64,000 nt of DNA, from positions 3,733,001 to 3,797,000 of the forward strand of contig NZ_CP111043.1 in NCBI RefSeq assembly GCF_026250525.1, in the 5' to 3' direction. The notes below the pieces were generated by a model that had not been told where the DNA came from, made no database searches, and saw only the letters and a program-made list of their open reading frames with translations. Position numbers and translations under genes: made by a program. Shown here one piece after another: positions 1 to 7,848 of this stretch. Position 1 is the first letter of the stretch, and the number at the start of each line of letters is the position of its first letter. The DNA comes from Chondrinema litorale (GTDB lineage Bacteria > Bacteroidota > Bacteroidia > Cytophagales > Flammeovirgaceae).

Positions 1-2
1 CC

Positions 3-167
3 GGTTTTAATGCTTACGATTTGGATTCTAAACTTAGGTTGGTTTTCTATCCGGCTGTAATTGCATGGACAATGCTAGGAGTATGGATTGTAGATTTAAG
101 AGTAAGGCTTCGAGTAATACAAGCTACCAATACAGAAAAAATGTTGGAGAAAAATTCAAGTTATTAA
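3..167 (+). CDS. ccmC: Cytochrome c biogenesis protein CcmC, 3' end only
   Basis: The open frame enters from the left edge and stops with TAA at 165-167, giving 54 C-terminal residues. It contains a hydrophobic segment (FYPAVIAWTMLGVWIVDLRV) followed by a short charged tail, the expected end of the CcmC haem-handling membrane protein. The identity rests mainly on context: a CcmD-like gene follows after 12 bases and ccmE after that, the usual order in Bacteroidota system I cytochrome c maturation. CcmC passes haem to CcmE in the periplasm. Most of the gene, including its WWD motif, lies outside the window, so it cannot be checked here. Confidence 0.75.
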   Translation, partial: GFNAYDLDSKLRLVFYPAVIAWTMLGVWIVDLRVRLRVIQATNTEKMLEKNSSY

Positions 168-179
168 AATTAGAAGGAG

Positions 180-449
180 ATGTATAAGTACATAAAAATA
201 TTATTACTGTCATTTGCTCTATCGTTTTCATTTGCAGAATCGAGTATGGCTCAAGAAAAGCAAAAGATTACTGAGCAAGATTATTCTAATAATGAAATTG
301 AGATGGCAGATGTAATGCGAAGCAATGGCAAAATTTACATTGTTGTAGCTACTGTTTTTTCTTTATTTGCTGGAATTGTTGTGTATTTGGTGATGTTGGA
401 TAAAAAAATAGGAGCATTGGAGAAAAACATATCAGATGATTCTATCTAG
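180..449 (+). CDS. ccmD: CcmD-like small membrane protein
   Basis: This 89-residue protein has a cleavable signal-like N-terminus (about residues 1-24, ending ...SMAQ), a short polar stretch containing MADVMRSNGKIY, one transmembrane helix (about 53-73) and a basic and acidic tail. That is the layout of the CcmD-family proteins found between ccmC and ccmE in Bacteroidota, which stabilise the CcmC-CcmE interaction in other bacteria. It is longer than the proteobacterial CcmD because of the signal peptide. An AGGAG stretch lies only one base before the ATG, too close to act as a normal Shine-Dalgarno site. It starts 12 bases after the ccmC stop, in one operon. Confidence 0.8.
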   Translation: MYKYIKILLLSFALSFSFAESSMAQEKQKITEQDYSNNEIEMADVMRSNGKIYIVVATVFSLFAGIVVYLVMLDKKIGALEKNISDDSI

Positions 450-517
450 AATTACTAAACAATGCAATTGGCTATCAAAACAACCAAAAAAGAAATTTAA
501 TTAATTAACCTGTTTCA

Positions 518-961
518 ATGAAAAAGACACATATTTTCGGAGTCGTAGTAATAGCTATAGCAATTGGTATAATCATATCTACTGCAGGTGATGCCAGTAA
601 ATATGTCACTTTTGATGAGGCTTTCGATTTGGCTTCTAGTGGTAGTGACAAAAAAGTGCATGTGATTGGCGAATTGAAAAAAGATGCTTCTAACCAAGTT
701 GTTGGTGTAAAATACAATCCTGGTTTAGACCCAAACTTTTTGGCTTTTACATTGGTAGACGAAAACAAAGAAGCTAAGGAAATTGTATGTTACCAACCAC
801 CAGCATCTATGACAGATTTTGAGAAATCAGAAAAGGTTGTAGTTATCGGAAGGGTAATAGAAGATCAATTTGTTGCTAGCGAGATTCTAATGAAATGTCC
901 TTCTAAATACGAGGAGAGAGAAATTCAGGCAAATAGTGGTAAAAAAGTAAGTGAGTTATAA
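518..961 (+). CDS. ccmE: Cytochrome c maturation haem chaperone CcmE, CXXXY type
   Basis: The 147-residue protein has an N-terminal membrane anchor (about residues 5-22) and a periplasmic OB-fold domain, typical of CcmE, which binds haem covalently on its way to apocytochrome c. The classical proteobacterial haem ligand motif is HXXXY. Here the matching place reads KCPSKYEE, with Cys127 and Tyr131, so this is the CXXXY variant known from archaea, Desulfovibrio and other lineages. A short tail of about 15 residues follows. It lies 68 bases after ccmD in the same direction. The stop codon sits inside an inverted repeat that may terminate the operon. Confidence 0.92.
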   Translation: MKKTHIFGVVVIAIAIGIIISTAGDASKYVTFDEAFDLASSGSDKKVHVIGELKKDASNQVVGVKYNPGLDPNFLAFTLVDENKEAKEIVCYQPPASMTDFEKSEKVVVIGRVIEDQFVASEILMKCPSKYEEREIQANSGKKVSEL

Positions 962-990
962 TATTATCATTACTCACTTATTGCTTTTCT
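948..990. terminator. Candidate terminator hairpin at the ccmE / rdgB junction
   Basis: TAAGTGAGT (948-956) and ACTCACTTA (972-980) form a perfect 9-bp inverted repeat with a 15-nt loop, followed by the T-rich TTGCTTTTCTT. It overlaps the ccmE stop and lies just beyond the convergent rdgB stop. The loop is long and the stem A/T-rich, so it would be a moderate terminator. Confidence 0.5.
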
Positions 991-1574
991 TAAACGATAT
1001 TTTCTAAATAAGCCACCAGCTTTTCTACGGCAAGTCCTCGGTGGCTTATTTTATTTTTCTCTTCTGAAGAAAGTTCTGCAAAAGTACGATCGTAACCCTC
1101 AGGTTTAAAAACTGGATCGTAACCAAAACCATTGGTACCAGTTGGCTTATCAGTTATTTCACCTTTTACAATTCCTTCAAAAGCTTTAGTTTCGCCTTTA
1201 TATATTAAAGTGATTACTGTTTTAAACTGGGCACTTCTATCAGTTTTACTTTCAAGGTTTTTTAGCACTAGTGCTATATTGTCATCACTGTTTCTTTGCG
1301 GGCCAGCATATCTGGCAGAATATACACCCGGCTCATTGTTTAGTGCGATTACTTCTAGTCCGGTATCATCTGCAAAACAATCGATTTGATAATGGTCTTT
1401 TACATACTGTGCTTTTTGCTCTGAGTTTCCCTCAATTGTTGGCTGTGTTTCTGGAATATCTTCTTCACAGCCTATTTCCTTAAGACTTACAATCTGAAAC
1501 TTGTCTGCAAGAATCTCTTGTATTTCTTTTAGTTTGTGTGGGTTGTTAGTCGCAAAACAAATAGATGGTTTCAT
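990..1574 (-). CDS. rdgB: XTP/dITP diphosphatase (RdgB/HAM1 family)
   Basis: This enzyme hydrolyses non-canonical purine nucleoside triphosphates (dITP, XTP) to the monophosphates and keeps them out of DNA and RNA. At 194 residues it has the standard family length. Visible motifs are the N-terminal substrate loop TNNPHKLKEI (9-18), the acidic catalytic ADDTGLEV (68-75), GVYSARYAG (83-91), the FGYDPVF segment and the C-terminal SHRGLA. It is cytosolic, with no signal peptide. It lies 43 bases downstream of the FKBP gene, but a strong terminator lies between them, so it probably has its own promoter or depends on read-through. Confidence 0.95.
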   Translation of the reverse strand: MKPSICFATNNPHKLKEIQEILADKFQIVSLKEIGCEEDIPETQPTIEGNSEQKAQYVKDHYQIDCFADDTGLEVIALNNEPGVYSARYAGPQRNSDDNIALVLKNLESKTDRSAQFKTVITLIYKGETKAFEGIVKGEITDKPTGTNGFGYDPVFKPEGYDRTFAELSSEEKNKISHRGLAVEKLVAYLENIV

Positions 1575-1585
1575 AAGCGATAAAT

Positions 1586-1612
1586 TAAAAAAAGGCAGGA
1601 AAACCTGCCTTA
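1586..1612 (-). terminator. Intrinsic terminator after the FKBP lipoprotein operon
   Basis: On the minus strand AAGGCAGG and CCTGCCTT pair perfectly (arms 1592-1599 and 1604-1611) around a 4-nt loop and are followed by a run of seven T, ideal for Rho-independent termination just after the stop at 1617. Confidence 0.9.
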
Positions 1613-1616
1613 GATA

Positions 1617-2117
1617 TTATTCAAAATAGAGTAATTCAATCTCAAAATCCAATATTGAATTGGGAGGTATACTGCCTTGTTGTGTGGCTCCGTAAGCAAT
1701 GCTAGACGGAATAATGAATCTGGTTGTTCCACCGGGTTTCATTAGTTTAATACCTTCTTGCCAGCCTCTAATTACAGAGCTGCTGTCAACAACAAATCCA
1801 AAACTTTCGTCGGAGAGTCTGGTAGAATCAAATTTTTTACCGTTTAAAAGTCTTCCTGTATACTCAACAACAACAGAATCTCCTGTAGTTGGAAATGCAC
1901 CTTCGCCTTCAACTTCTTGTATGTAATACAAACCAGAAGATGTTCTTTGGTAATTGGTGATTTCTTCTCTTTCAAGAAAATCCTGAATAATTGCTTCGTC
2001 TCTTGCTGCTTGTTCTTCTAAGGTGAATGCATCGCCATCTTCTTCACAAGAACCTAAGAATAAACATAATGCTGGTAGTATACAGAGAATAGTGTGCTTT
2101 AAATGTGTAGGTAACAT
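1617..2117 (-). CDS. FKBP-type peptidyl-prolyl isomerase lipoprotein
   Basis: The 166-residue protein starts with a lipoprotein signal (CLFLGSC, lipidated Cys24) and ends with one FKBP domain (about residues 75-166). Family landmarks are VVEYTGRLLNGKKFDST, the VIRGWQEGI helix and IPSSIAYGATQQGSIPPNSILDFEIELL, including the YG and IPPNS elements that line the FKBP active site. It should catalyse proline isomerisation in periplasmic or surface-exposed clients. Single-domain FKBP lipoproteins of this kind include the Bacteroidota gliding protein GldI, but I cannot assign GldI from sequence alone. It follows the tandem FKBP gene by 14 bases, in one operon. Confidence 0.88.
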   Translation of the reverse strand: MLPTHLKHTILCILPALCLFLGSCEEDGDAFTLEEQAARDEAIIQDFLEREEITNYQRTSSGLYYIQEVEGEGAFPTTGDSVVVEYTGRLLNGKKFDSTRLSDESFGFVVDSSSVIRGWQEGIKLMKPGGTTRFIIPSSIAYGATQQGSIPPNSILDFEIELLYFE

Positions 2118-2131
2118 AAAAGTCTAAAAAT

Positions 2132-3007
2132 TTATATTTCGATCAGTTTTATTTTGAAAACCAATGGAGTAAAAGGATCAATAGTTCCACTACTGGGTCC
2201 AGTATCTCCATATCCAAGAGTAGAAGGCATTGCAAAAATTGCTTCTTCGCCAACCTTCATTGTTAGTACGGCATCGTAAAATCCTTGTATAAGTCCAGAT
2301 GCACTTAGTGTAAATGTAGTTTCTGTTGTCTCATTAAAAACAGAACCATCTAAGAAAGAACCTTCGTACTCAACAAGTACCTGAGCGCCTGTTTGTGGGC
2401 TCTCACCATCACCTTCAGTAATTATTTCTTTAAATAATCCATCGATGTTTGGTTCTGAACCCTCATATCCTAAACCAGTCATGTAATCTCTAATTAGTTC
2501 AATTTCATGAGCAAGTTGTTCAGTTCTGTTTCTAACAGCTTTTAAAGTAATATTAGAAGTAATTACAGAATTTGCTTCTATATATACATCGTTTAAAGTT
2601 CCGTAATTGCTGCCATAAGCATACACAGAAGGAATAATAAATGTGCTTTGTCCTCCTTCGGTCATGGTAAGTGTAGATCTTATTAAGCCAGACATATAAG
2701 CATATACTTCTGGAACAAAAGTGTAGCTAGTATCTGTCATAAAAACACTGCCATCTAGCAATGCATTTTGGTAAGATATTTCTACTACATCGCTACTGCT
2801 AACAGTAGTTCCGTTGCCTGGTGTAATTTCAGTATAATAAACATCCCACTCCTCAGATTTTACGGCATTTATGCCATTGTCTTGAATGTATTGTTGTATT
2901 ACTGCTTCGTCGTCTACTGCAATTGGATCATCTGAGTTGTCACAAGAAATAATAAATAGTGACATTAGAAGTCCGGTTAAGGTTAGTTTCAGGTATGATA
3001 ACTTCAT
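2132..3007 (-). CDS. Lipoprotein with two tandem FKBP-type domains
   Basis: An upstream in-frame Met at 3085 exists, but the likely start is the ATG at 3005-3007, because the lipoprotein signal MKLSYLKLTLTGLLMSLFIISC begins there and leaves a 291-residue product. Two FKBP-like modules follow: one near residues 55-165, with VEISYQNALLDGSVF and FIIPSVYAYG, and one near 190-291, with VLVEYEGSFLDGSVF, LIQGFYDAV and AMPSTLGYGDTG. The first module has diverged more in the active-site strand and may bind rather than catalyse. It is probably anchored in the outer or inner membrane facing the periplasm. It heads an operon with the next FKBP gene. Confidence 0.82.
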   Translation of the reverse strand: MKLSYLKLTLTGLLMSLFIISCDNSDDPIAVDDEAVIQQYIQDNGINAVKSEEWDVYYTEITPGNGTTVSSSDVVEISYQNALLDGSVFMTDTSYTFVPEVYAYMSGLIRSTLTMTEGGQSTFIIPSVYAYGSNYGTLNDVYIEANSVITSNITLKAVRNRTEQLAHEIELIRDYMTGLGYEGSEPNIDGLFKEIITEGDGESPQTGAQVLVEYEGSFLDGSVFNETTETTFTLSASGLIQGFYDAVLTMKVGEEAIFAMPSTLGYGDTGPSSGTIDPFTPLVFKIKLIEI

Positions 3008-3109
3008 ATAAGGTGAGTTTAAGTTTGCAATGTTGATTATACTATAATCAAGAATAACGGGTAATTGGTTTAAAAAATCACGCAACTATTCTTAATCATA
3101 ATGTAAACA

Positions 3110-4129
3110 TTAGGCGTCAGGTTGTCTTAATTGATCTTTGTAGAATGGTAAAAGGCTTTCGAAGAAATCAACTACTTCTGCCAATGGAATAGTCATTTTT
3201 CCACCAGAAGCATTTTTGTGGCCACCACCATTAAAATGAGCACTGGCAAATTCGCTCACAGAAAAATCGCCTACCGATCTGAAAGACATAGTAACAGAAT
3301 CTGTACGATCTATAAAAAGAGCTGCTAGTTTTATGCCTTCTATAGATAGGGCATAGTTTACTAAACCTTCTGTATCTCCGTTTTTCGACTGAAATCTCTT
3401 TAGGTCATCATCAGATATATACATATAGGCAGTATTAAACTCTCTAAGTACTTTTAATCTCTGGTCTAATACAAAACCCAGCATTTTAATTTTGTTCTCA
3501 GAGTTGGTATCGTAAATTAATCTGTGGATTTTTTCAGGAGTTACACCTACATCTATAAGGTCTGCAATGGTACGGTGCACTTTGCTAGAAGTACTTGAAT
3601 ATTTAAAGGAGCCAGTATCTGTCATTATGCCGGCGTAGATGCACTCGGCCATCTCAACTGTTAGAGAATCTGTTGCTCCCATTATATTAAGAAAGTCGTA
3701 TATAAGTTCTGCTGTAGCTGAGGCTTTGGTGTCGTATAGCTCGTAAGCAGCAAAATTTTCTTTTCCAGGATGATGATCTATTAGTACTTTTACAGCTTTA
3801 GAATTAGCTACTAATTTCCCCAAATCTTCAATTCTATCTAGAGAAGAAAAGTCGAGGCAGAATATAAAATCTGCACTGTCTAGAAATTTTTCTATTTTCC
3901 TTTTTTCTCCATTTTCGTAAACCAAAACGCTTTCATTCCCTTTCATCCATTTAAGAAAATCGGGGTATTCATCTGGAGAAATAACCTTTACTTCATGCTC
4001 TACCTGTATCAAATAGCCATATAAGGCAAGGCAAGAACCCAGCGCATCGGCATCAGGCCTCCTGTGCGGTATTATGGCAATTTTTCTAGGTTTTTCCAGC
4101 TCCGGTTTGAGTGCTTCAATATGCTGCAT
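3110..4129 (-). CDS. nrnA: DHH/DHHA1 phosphoesterase (NrnA-like oligoribonuclease / pAp phosphatase)
   Basis: The protein has 339 residues, the usual length of bifunctional oligoribonuclease/PAP phosphatase NrnA. Metal-binding motifs of the DHH superfamily are present: PHRRPDADALGS (21-32), the Asp in CLDFSS (91-96) and DHHPG (118-122). MTDTGSFKYSSTS follows, and the C-terminal DHHA1 domain carries NGGGHKNASGG, which binds substrate. It should be a cytosolic Mn-dependent enzyme that degrades short RNA fragments (and c-di-nucleotide products) and 3'-phosphoadenosine 5'-phosphate. It is transcribed away from the uridine kinase gene, with 228 bases between them. Which of the activities dominates cannot be read from sequence. 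Confidence 0.9.
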   Translation of the reverse strand: MQHIEALKPELEKPRKIAIIPHRRPDADALGSCLALYGYLIQVEHEVKVISPDEYPDFLKWMKGNESVLVYENGEKRKIEKFLDSADFIFCLDFSSLDRIEDLGKLVANSKAVKVLIDHHPGKENFAAYELYDTKASATAELIYDFLNIMGATDSLTVEMAECIYAGIMTDTGSFKYSSTSSKVHRTIADLIDVGVTPEKIHRLIYDTNSENKIKMLGFVLDQRLKVLREFNTAYMYISDDDLKRFQSKNGDTEGLVNYALSIEGIKLAALFIDRTDSVTMSFRSVGDFSVSEFASAHFNGGGHKNASGGKMTIPLAEVVDFFESLLPFYKDQLRQPDA

Positions 4130-4233
4130 CAGTGAAAGAATGTAACGAGTGGCAAAAATGATAACTTTTCACTGCATTTACAAATAGCTGCTTTTTAAGG
4201 TGCTTTATCTGCTGTAGAGAAATTTTTCTGTTT

Positions 4234-4241
4234 TATCTTTG
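4234..4241 (+). promoter_or_regulatory. Candidate Bacteroidota -7 element upstream of the uridine kinase gene
   Basis: TATCTTTG matches the Bacteroidota TAnnTTTG -7 consensus, 117 bases before the ATG at 4358. No convincing -33 TTG is seen at the usual spacing, so this rests on one box. Confidence 0.4.
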
Positions 4242-4357
4242 CGCTCAAAGTGTTTAAATTTTATTCACTATGTAATAATGCTATGTTCAGTTATATCAAC
4301 TTGTAAGTAGCATATTTAAAAACAGCAATTAATCACATTTAGATAAAAAAGTTCGAC

Positions 4358-4972
4358 ATGACATCTTACCTCATTGGTATTACAGGAGGCAGTGGGTCTG
4401 GAAAAACCTATTTTCTCGATAGACTTGTACAGGCAGTTGGAAGTGAAAATGTAACTGTTATTTCTCAGGATAACTATTATCGAAGTATGGATGAGCAAAC
4501 CATTGACGAAAATGGTATTGAAAACTTTGATTTGCCCGAGTCTATAGATGATATAAAGTTTTCTAATGCTGTAGCTGATCTACGTACTGGAAAAGAAGTA
4601 AGAGTAAAAGAGTATACTTTTAATAATCCGGATGTTATACCAAAAGAACTGGTATTTAAACCAAACCCAATTGTAATTGTTGAAGGAATATTTGTTTTGC
4701 ATTATCCTGAAGTAGCTTCTCAAATTGATCTTAAATTATTTGTAGATGCAAAAGATCATATAAAAATAAAGCGAAGAATTTTGCGTGATAAGGTGGAAAG
4801 AGGTTATGATCTTAATGATGTATTGTACAGATACGAAAATCATGTGATGCCGTCTTACGAAAAGTACATAGATATTCATAAAAGAGACGCAGACCTTATT
4901 ATTTGTAACGACAAAGGTTTTGACCGTGCACTGGACGTATTGGTCAATTTTTTAAAAACCAAAATCAACTAA
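4358..4972 (+). CDS. udk: Uridine kinase
   Basis: Udk phosphorylates uridine and cytidine in pyrimidine salvage. This 204-residue protein is of the usual size and belongs to the P-loop NTPases. It has the Walker A GITGGSGSGKT (7-17), a DNYYRS substrate segment (about 46-51), FDLPESID, IVVEGIFVLHYPE in the Walker B region, and the conserved lid RRILRDKVERGYDLNDVLYRY. The C-terminal HKRDADLII is also family-typical. It is cytosolic. Its TAA shares a base with the ATG of the next gene (TAATG), indicating translational coupling to the potassium regulator. Confidence 0.9.
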   Translation: MTSYLIGITGGSGSGKTYFLDRLVQAVGSENVTVISQDNYYRSMDEQTIDENGIENFDLPESIDDIKFSNAVADLRTGKEVRVKEYTFNNPDVIPKELVFKPNPIVIVEGIFVLHYPEVASQIDLKLFVDAKDHIKIKRRILRDKVERGYDLNDVLYRYENHVMPSYEKYIDIHKRDADLIICNDKGFDRALDVLVNFLKTKIN

Positions 4973-5664
4973 TGCAGGATAGATTTGCCGTAATTGGAAT
5001 GGGGCAGTTCGGGTTTAGAGTAGCAAAACAACTTACCTCGAAAGGTGCTGAAGTTCTGGCCATCGATAGAGACATCGACCGTGTAGAGCTTATAAAAGAT
5101 GAAGTTACTTATGCCGTAGCACTAGATTCTACAGATATTAAAGCACTGGGCTCCCAAAACCTACAGGAAATGGATGCTGTGTTGGTGGCAATTGGCGAAA
5201 ATATTGAAGGTCTACTGCTTACAACAGTTTTATTACTAGAGTTGAATGTAAAGAGGATTGTAGCGAGAGCGATGTCTTCTCAACAGCGCATTATCTTAGA
5301 AAAACTGGGTGTGCAAGAGATACTTTCGCCAGAAGATGAAGTAGGGGTAATGGTAGCAGAGATGCTTATTAACCCTACCATGAAGGCATTTTTTCAATTG
5401 CCAGACGATTTTGAGATTGCAGAAATACAAGCTCCTCGTAAAGTGATAGGTAAAACCCTAGACGAAATCGACCTCAAAGAGCATTATGGTTTGCAGCTTA
5501 TCACCATTAAACGCCTTTACGAAGAATACGAATCGGAACGAAAGTTTATGGCTGAACACCTCGTGCAAAAAATCAACAGAGATACCATTATAGAAACCAG
5601 CGACATGTTAGTGGTATTGGGCAAGTCTTTTCAAGTACAAAAGTTTATTGAATTGAATAGTTGA
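4972..5664 (+). CDS. ktrA: KtrA/TrkA-type potassium channel regulatory subunit
   Basis: The 230-residue protein has an RCK layout: an N-terminal Rossmann domain with FAVIGMGQFG (5-14) and acidic AIDRD ending the second strand, then a TrkA-C domain from about residue 140. Such proteins form cytoplasmic rings that bind NAD(H), ATP/ADP or c-di-AMP and gate KtrB/TrkH potassium channels. No membrane subunit gene is in this window, so the partner must be elsewhere. The start overlaps the uridine kinase stop by one base. The name KtrA rather than TrkA is preferred because only one RCK module is present. Confidence 0.88.
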   Translation: MQDRFAVIGMGQFGFRVAKQLTSKGAEVLAIDRDIDRVELIKDEVTYAVALDSTDIKALGSQNLQEMDAVLVAIGENIEGLLLTTVLLLELNVKRIVARAMSSQQRIILEKLGVQEILSPEDEVGVMVAEMLINPTMKAFFQLPDDFEIAEIQAPRKVIGKTLDEIDLKEHYGLQLITIKRLYEEYESERKFMAEHLVQKINRDTIIETSDMLVVLGKSFQVQKFIELNS

Positions 5665-5731
5665 GAATAGTACTCAAAATATATGATATGCGTTAAAAAT
5701 GCAGATATATATTTAAAAAGTACTATTTAAT

Positions 5732-6370
5732 TTGAAAGAGTTTTTTCTACATAAGTATAAAGACTACAGTTTATCCCAACTAAATGATATTATTGTAAGG
5801 GATAAAGCTTACGAAACAAGTGCTGTTGAGGCTGCGAAAGATTTACTGAAAGAGAAAAAAGACGCATATCAATCAGGTTTAGAAGTTCCCGTTACTCCAA
5901 GATATTATGAGGCGGAAGAAATTAAAGACAGCGATTTCACTGAAAGCTTAAATTATAAGCCTTATTTTAGAACTTACAGTTATAGAGATTTTACTACTGC
6001 TTTTTCACTAGCTAATTTATGCGTAGCTATTTACGAGTTTTTAATATATTGTAGTGATGAGAGTATATTAGGAAATAACAGAGGGTTATTGATAATAGTC
6101 GTTTACAACATAGCAGTATTACTAAATCATTCCACCTACAAATTAGAGCATAAACGTTCAAATAACTATATAGGAAGATCTATTCACACCATTACATTTA
6201 CCGCTATTTTTTTAACAGAAATGCTTCTGTATAGATATCTGGTTTATTCTAGAGTATTAGATGCAGGTGTTGTATTTTATATTTTATTGGTATTTGGAGT
6301 GCTTTTTCTTGAGTTTATTGTCAGCATATTAAAGCATATATTAAATCTTCTTAAATGTCCTATATTTTAA
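5732..6370 (+). CDS. Unknown four-TM membrane protein
   Basis: I do not recognise this 212-residue protein. It starts with TTG; no ATG fits. The first 45 residues are soluble and helical (YSLSQLNDIIVRDKAYETSAVEAAKDLL), a pattern often found at the front of small Bacteroidota membrane proteins. Four hydrophobic segments follow, near 92-108, 120-135, 149-169 and 177-205. Its last 16 bases overlap the next gene, so the two are probably translated together. The coding frame and its fit with the following gene support that it is real. No function can be given. Confidence 0.65.
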   Translation: MKEFFLHKYKDYSLSQLNDIIVRDKAYETSAVEAAKDLLKEKKDAYQSGLEVPVTPRYYEAEEIKDSDFTESLNYKPYFRTYSYRDFTTAFSLANLCVAIYEFLIYCSDESILGNNRGLLIIVVYNIAVLLNHSTYKLEHKRSNNYIGRSIHTITFTAIFLTEMLLYRYLVYSRVLDAGVVFYILLVFGVLFLEFIVSILKHILNLLKCPIF

Positions 6371-7764
6371 AGATAAAGTTTTTAATAGTACTGTTTTCTT
6401 TTTCAGTGTTGGCTTTTATTCAAGTTAGAGAAAATAACTTTTTTGCTCCTAAAAACTTTAATGATTGGAAGCAATTAACATGGGAAGACTTTCAAGGTTA
6501 TCCTAATCTATTTACTAAGTATGATGCTTCAATTAGAAGTGATATATATCTTAAGTTTGATTCAACAACATCTATTTATATAGCTTTCGCAAGTCAAAAT
6601 GTAAATAAATCTTGGAAAAAAGAGTATGATTCAGATTATCTTTTAGAGCATGAGCAGTATCATTTTAATATAACAGAACTGCATGCGAGGATGATGAATA
6701 AATATATTCAGGATAATCCTAAATTAAGCGAAGAAGACTATTTAGAAAAACTAATAGATATTCAGAATGATCTTGATAAAATGCAGAATAATTATGATAC
6801 AGAAGCCAATCATAGTTTAATAACAGATCAACAGTATTATTGGGAATATAAGGTAGATTCTTTGTTGTTGGAGTATTCTCAAGATTCTGGTTATGTTGTC
6901 GATCCGTTTACTGGTTTAAAAGCATTCTTTCCTACAAAGCCTGCTTTAAAATCTGTTATCAGAAATGATCATACTTCAGTTAGAGTGTATTCGAGAGAGA
7001 AATACGGCATTACATTAGCCTCTGCTTCTTATGATACAAGATATCTATATGGTATTGATTTAGTTGAAAATTTCGATCAAGGAATAAACAGGTTGGTAAA
7101 TCAAGATTCTACTAATCTTTTGTTGTCTTATAATATTGATAATTTTGATAGTATTAAAATTGCAAATATTGTCCAGCATGATACTGTCTATAATACTAGA
7201 AGTTATAAAAAATGGATATTTAACGAGGTATATCTATATCAAGTTTTAGCTGTAATTCCGTTTGACAGCACATCTAACGGATATGATAAAATTGCGAATT
7301 CATTTATAAACTCATTCGATATTGTAAATACAGATGATTATTGGATCGAAAAGTTTAATGCAGCTAAATTCGATTTAGAGCAACAAATTCAGCCTCATAA
7401 ATTTTCTTTATACGAAACAAAAGAGGAGTTAGGAGGAGATGGTTTATGTACTTATTGGAATAACGATACTTATAGTTCAGTAGGGATTTATAAAAGTCCT
7501 ATTACTAATAGTGATGGCTCACTTTTTTTAGCGCTTGATTTGTCTCATACACCTGATAGTATAGACATACAAACTGTGATGGTATTGAACGATGAAATTT
7601 ATAATTCTCAACCAGATACAAACTATCATATTTTTTATATCCCTGCCGAAAAGATACCAGCAAACAAGAACTTTACGATTGATTTTGGATACATTCCTAA
7701 TAACGATAGTGTGAATGGCTGTTTAAATGTGCATTATCAGGAAATAGAAATATTGAGGGATTGA
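6355..7764 (+). CDS. DUF922-like putative secreted zinc protease
   Basis: This 469-residue protein begins with a hydrophobic signal or anchor (about 5-22). The next 150 residues resemble DUF922, predicted secreted Zn-dependent proteases: WKQLTWEDFQGYPN near the start, then LLEHEQYHFNITELHAR at about 97-113, in which HEQYH supplies an HExxH site. The remaining 270 residues are unlike anything I know and include a serine- and aspartate-rich beta-type region, possibly an additional sandwich domain. It overlaps the preceding membrane protein gene by 16 bases. Activity is inferred only from the HExxH motif; substrate and pathway are unknown. Confidence 0.65.
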   Translation: MSYILKIKFLIVLFSFSVLAFIQVRENNFFAPKNFNDWKQLTWEDFQGYPNLFTKYDASIRSDIYLKFDSTTSIYIAFASQNVNKSWKKEYDSDYLLEHEQYHFNITELHARMMNKYIQDNPKLSEEDYLEKLIDIQNDLDKMQNNYDTEANHSLITDQQYYWEYKVDSLLLEYSQDSGYVVDPFTGLKAFFPTKPALKSVIRNDHTSVRVYSREKYGITLASASYDTRYLYGIDLVENFDQGINRLVNQDSTNLLLSYNIDNFDSIKIANIVQHDTVYNTRSYKKWIFNEVYLYQVLAVIPFDSTSNGYDKIANSFINSFDIVNTDDYWIEKFNAAKFDLEQQIQPHKFSLYETKEELGGDGLCTYWNNDTYSSVGIYKSPITNSDGSLFLALDLSHTPDSIDIQTVMVLNDEIYNSQPDTNYHIFYIPAEKIPANKNFTIDFGYIPNNDSVNGCLNVHYQEIEILRD

Positions 7765-7848
7765 TCTTAGGTTATAATTTATAAAAAGTAAATCGAATTT
7801 ATAATTCTCTTTCTGCTTTATAATTTCATTTATCACATCTTTTATAAA

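Noticed and set aside
3008..3085. An earlier Met start for the tandem FKBP lipoprotein.
   Set aside because: It would bury the lipoprotein signal behind 26 residues; the ATG at 3007 places it at the N-terminus.
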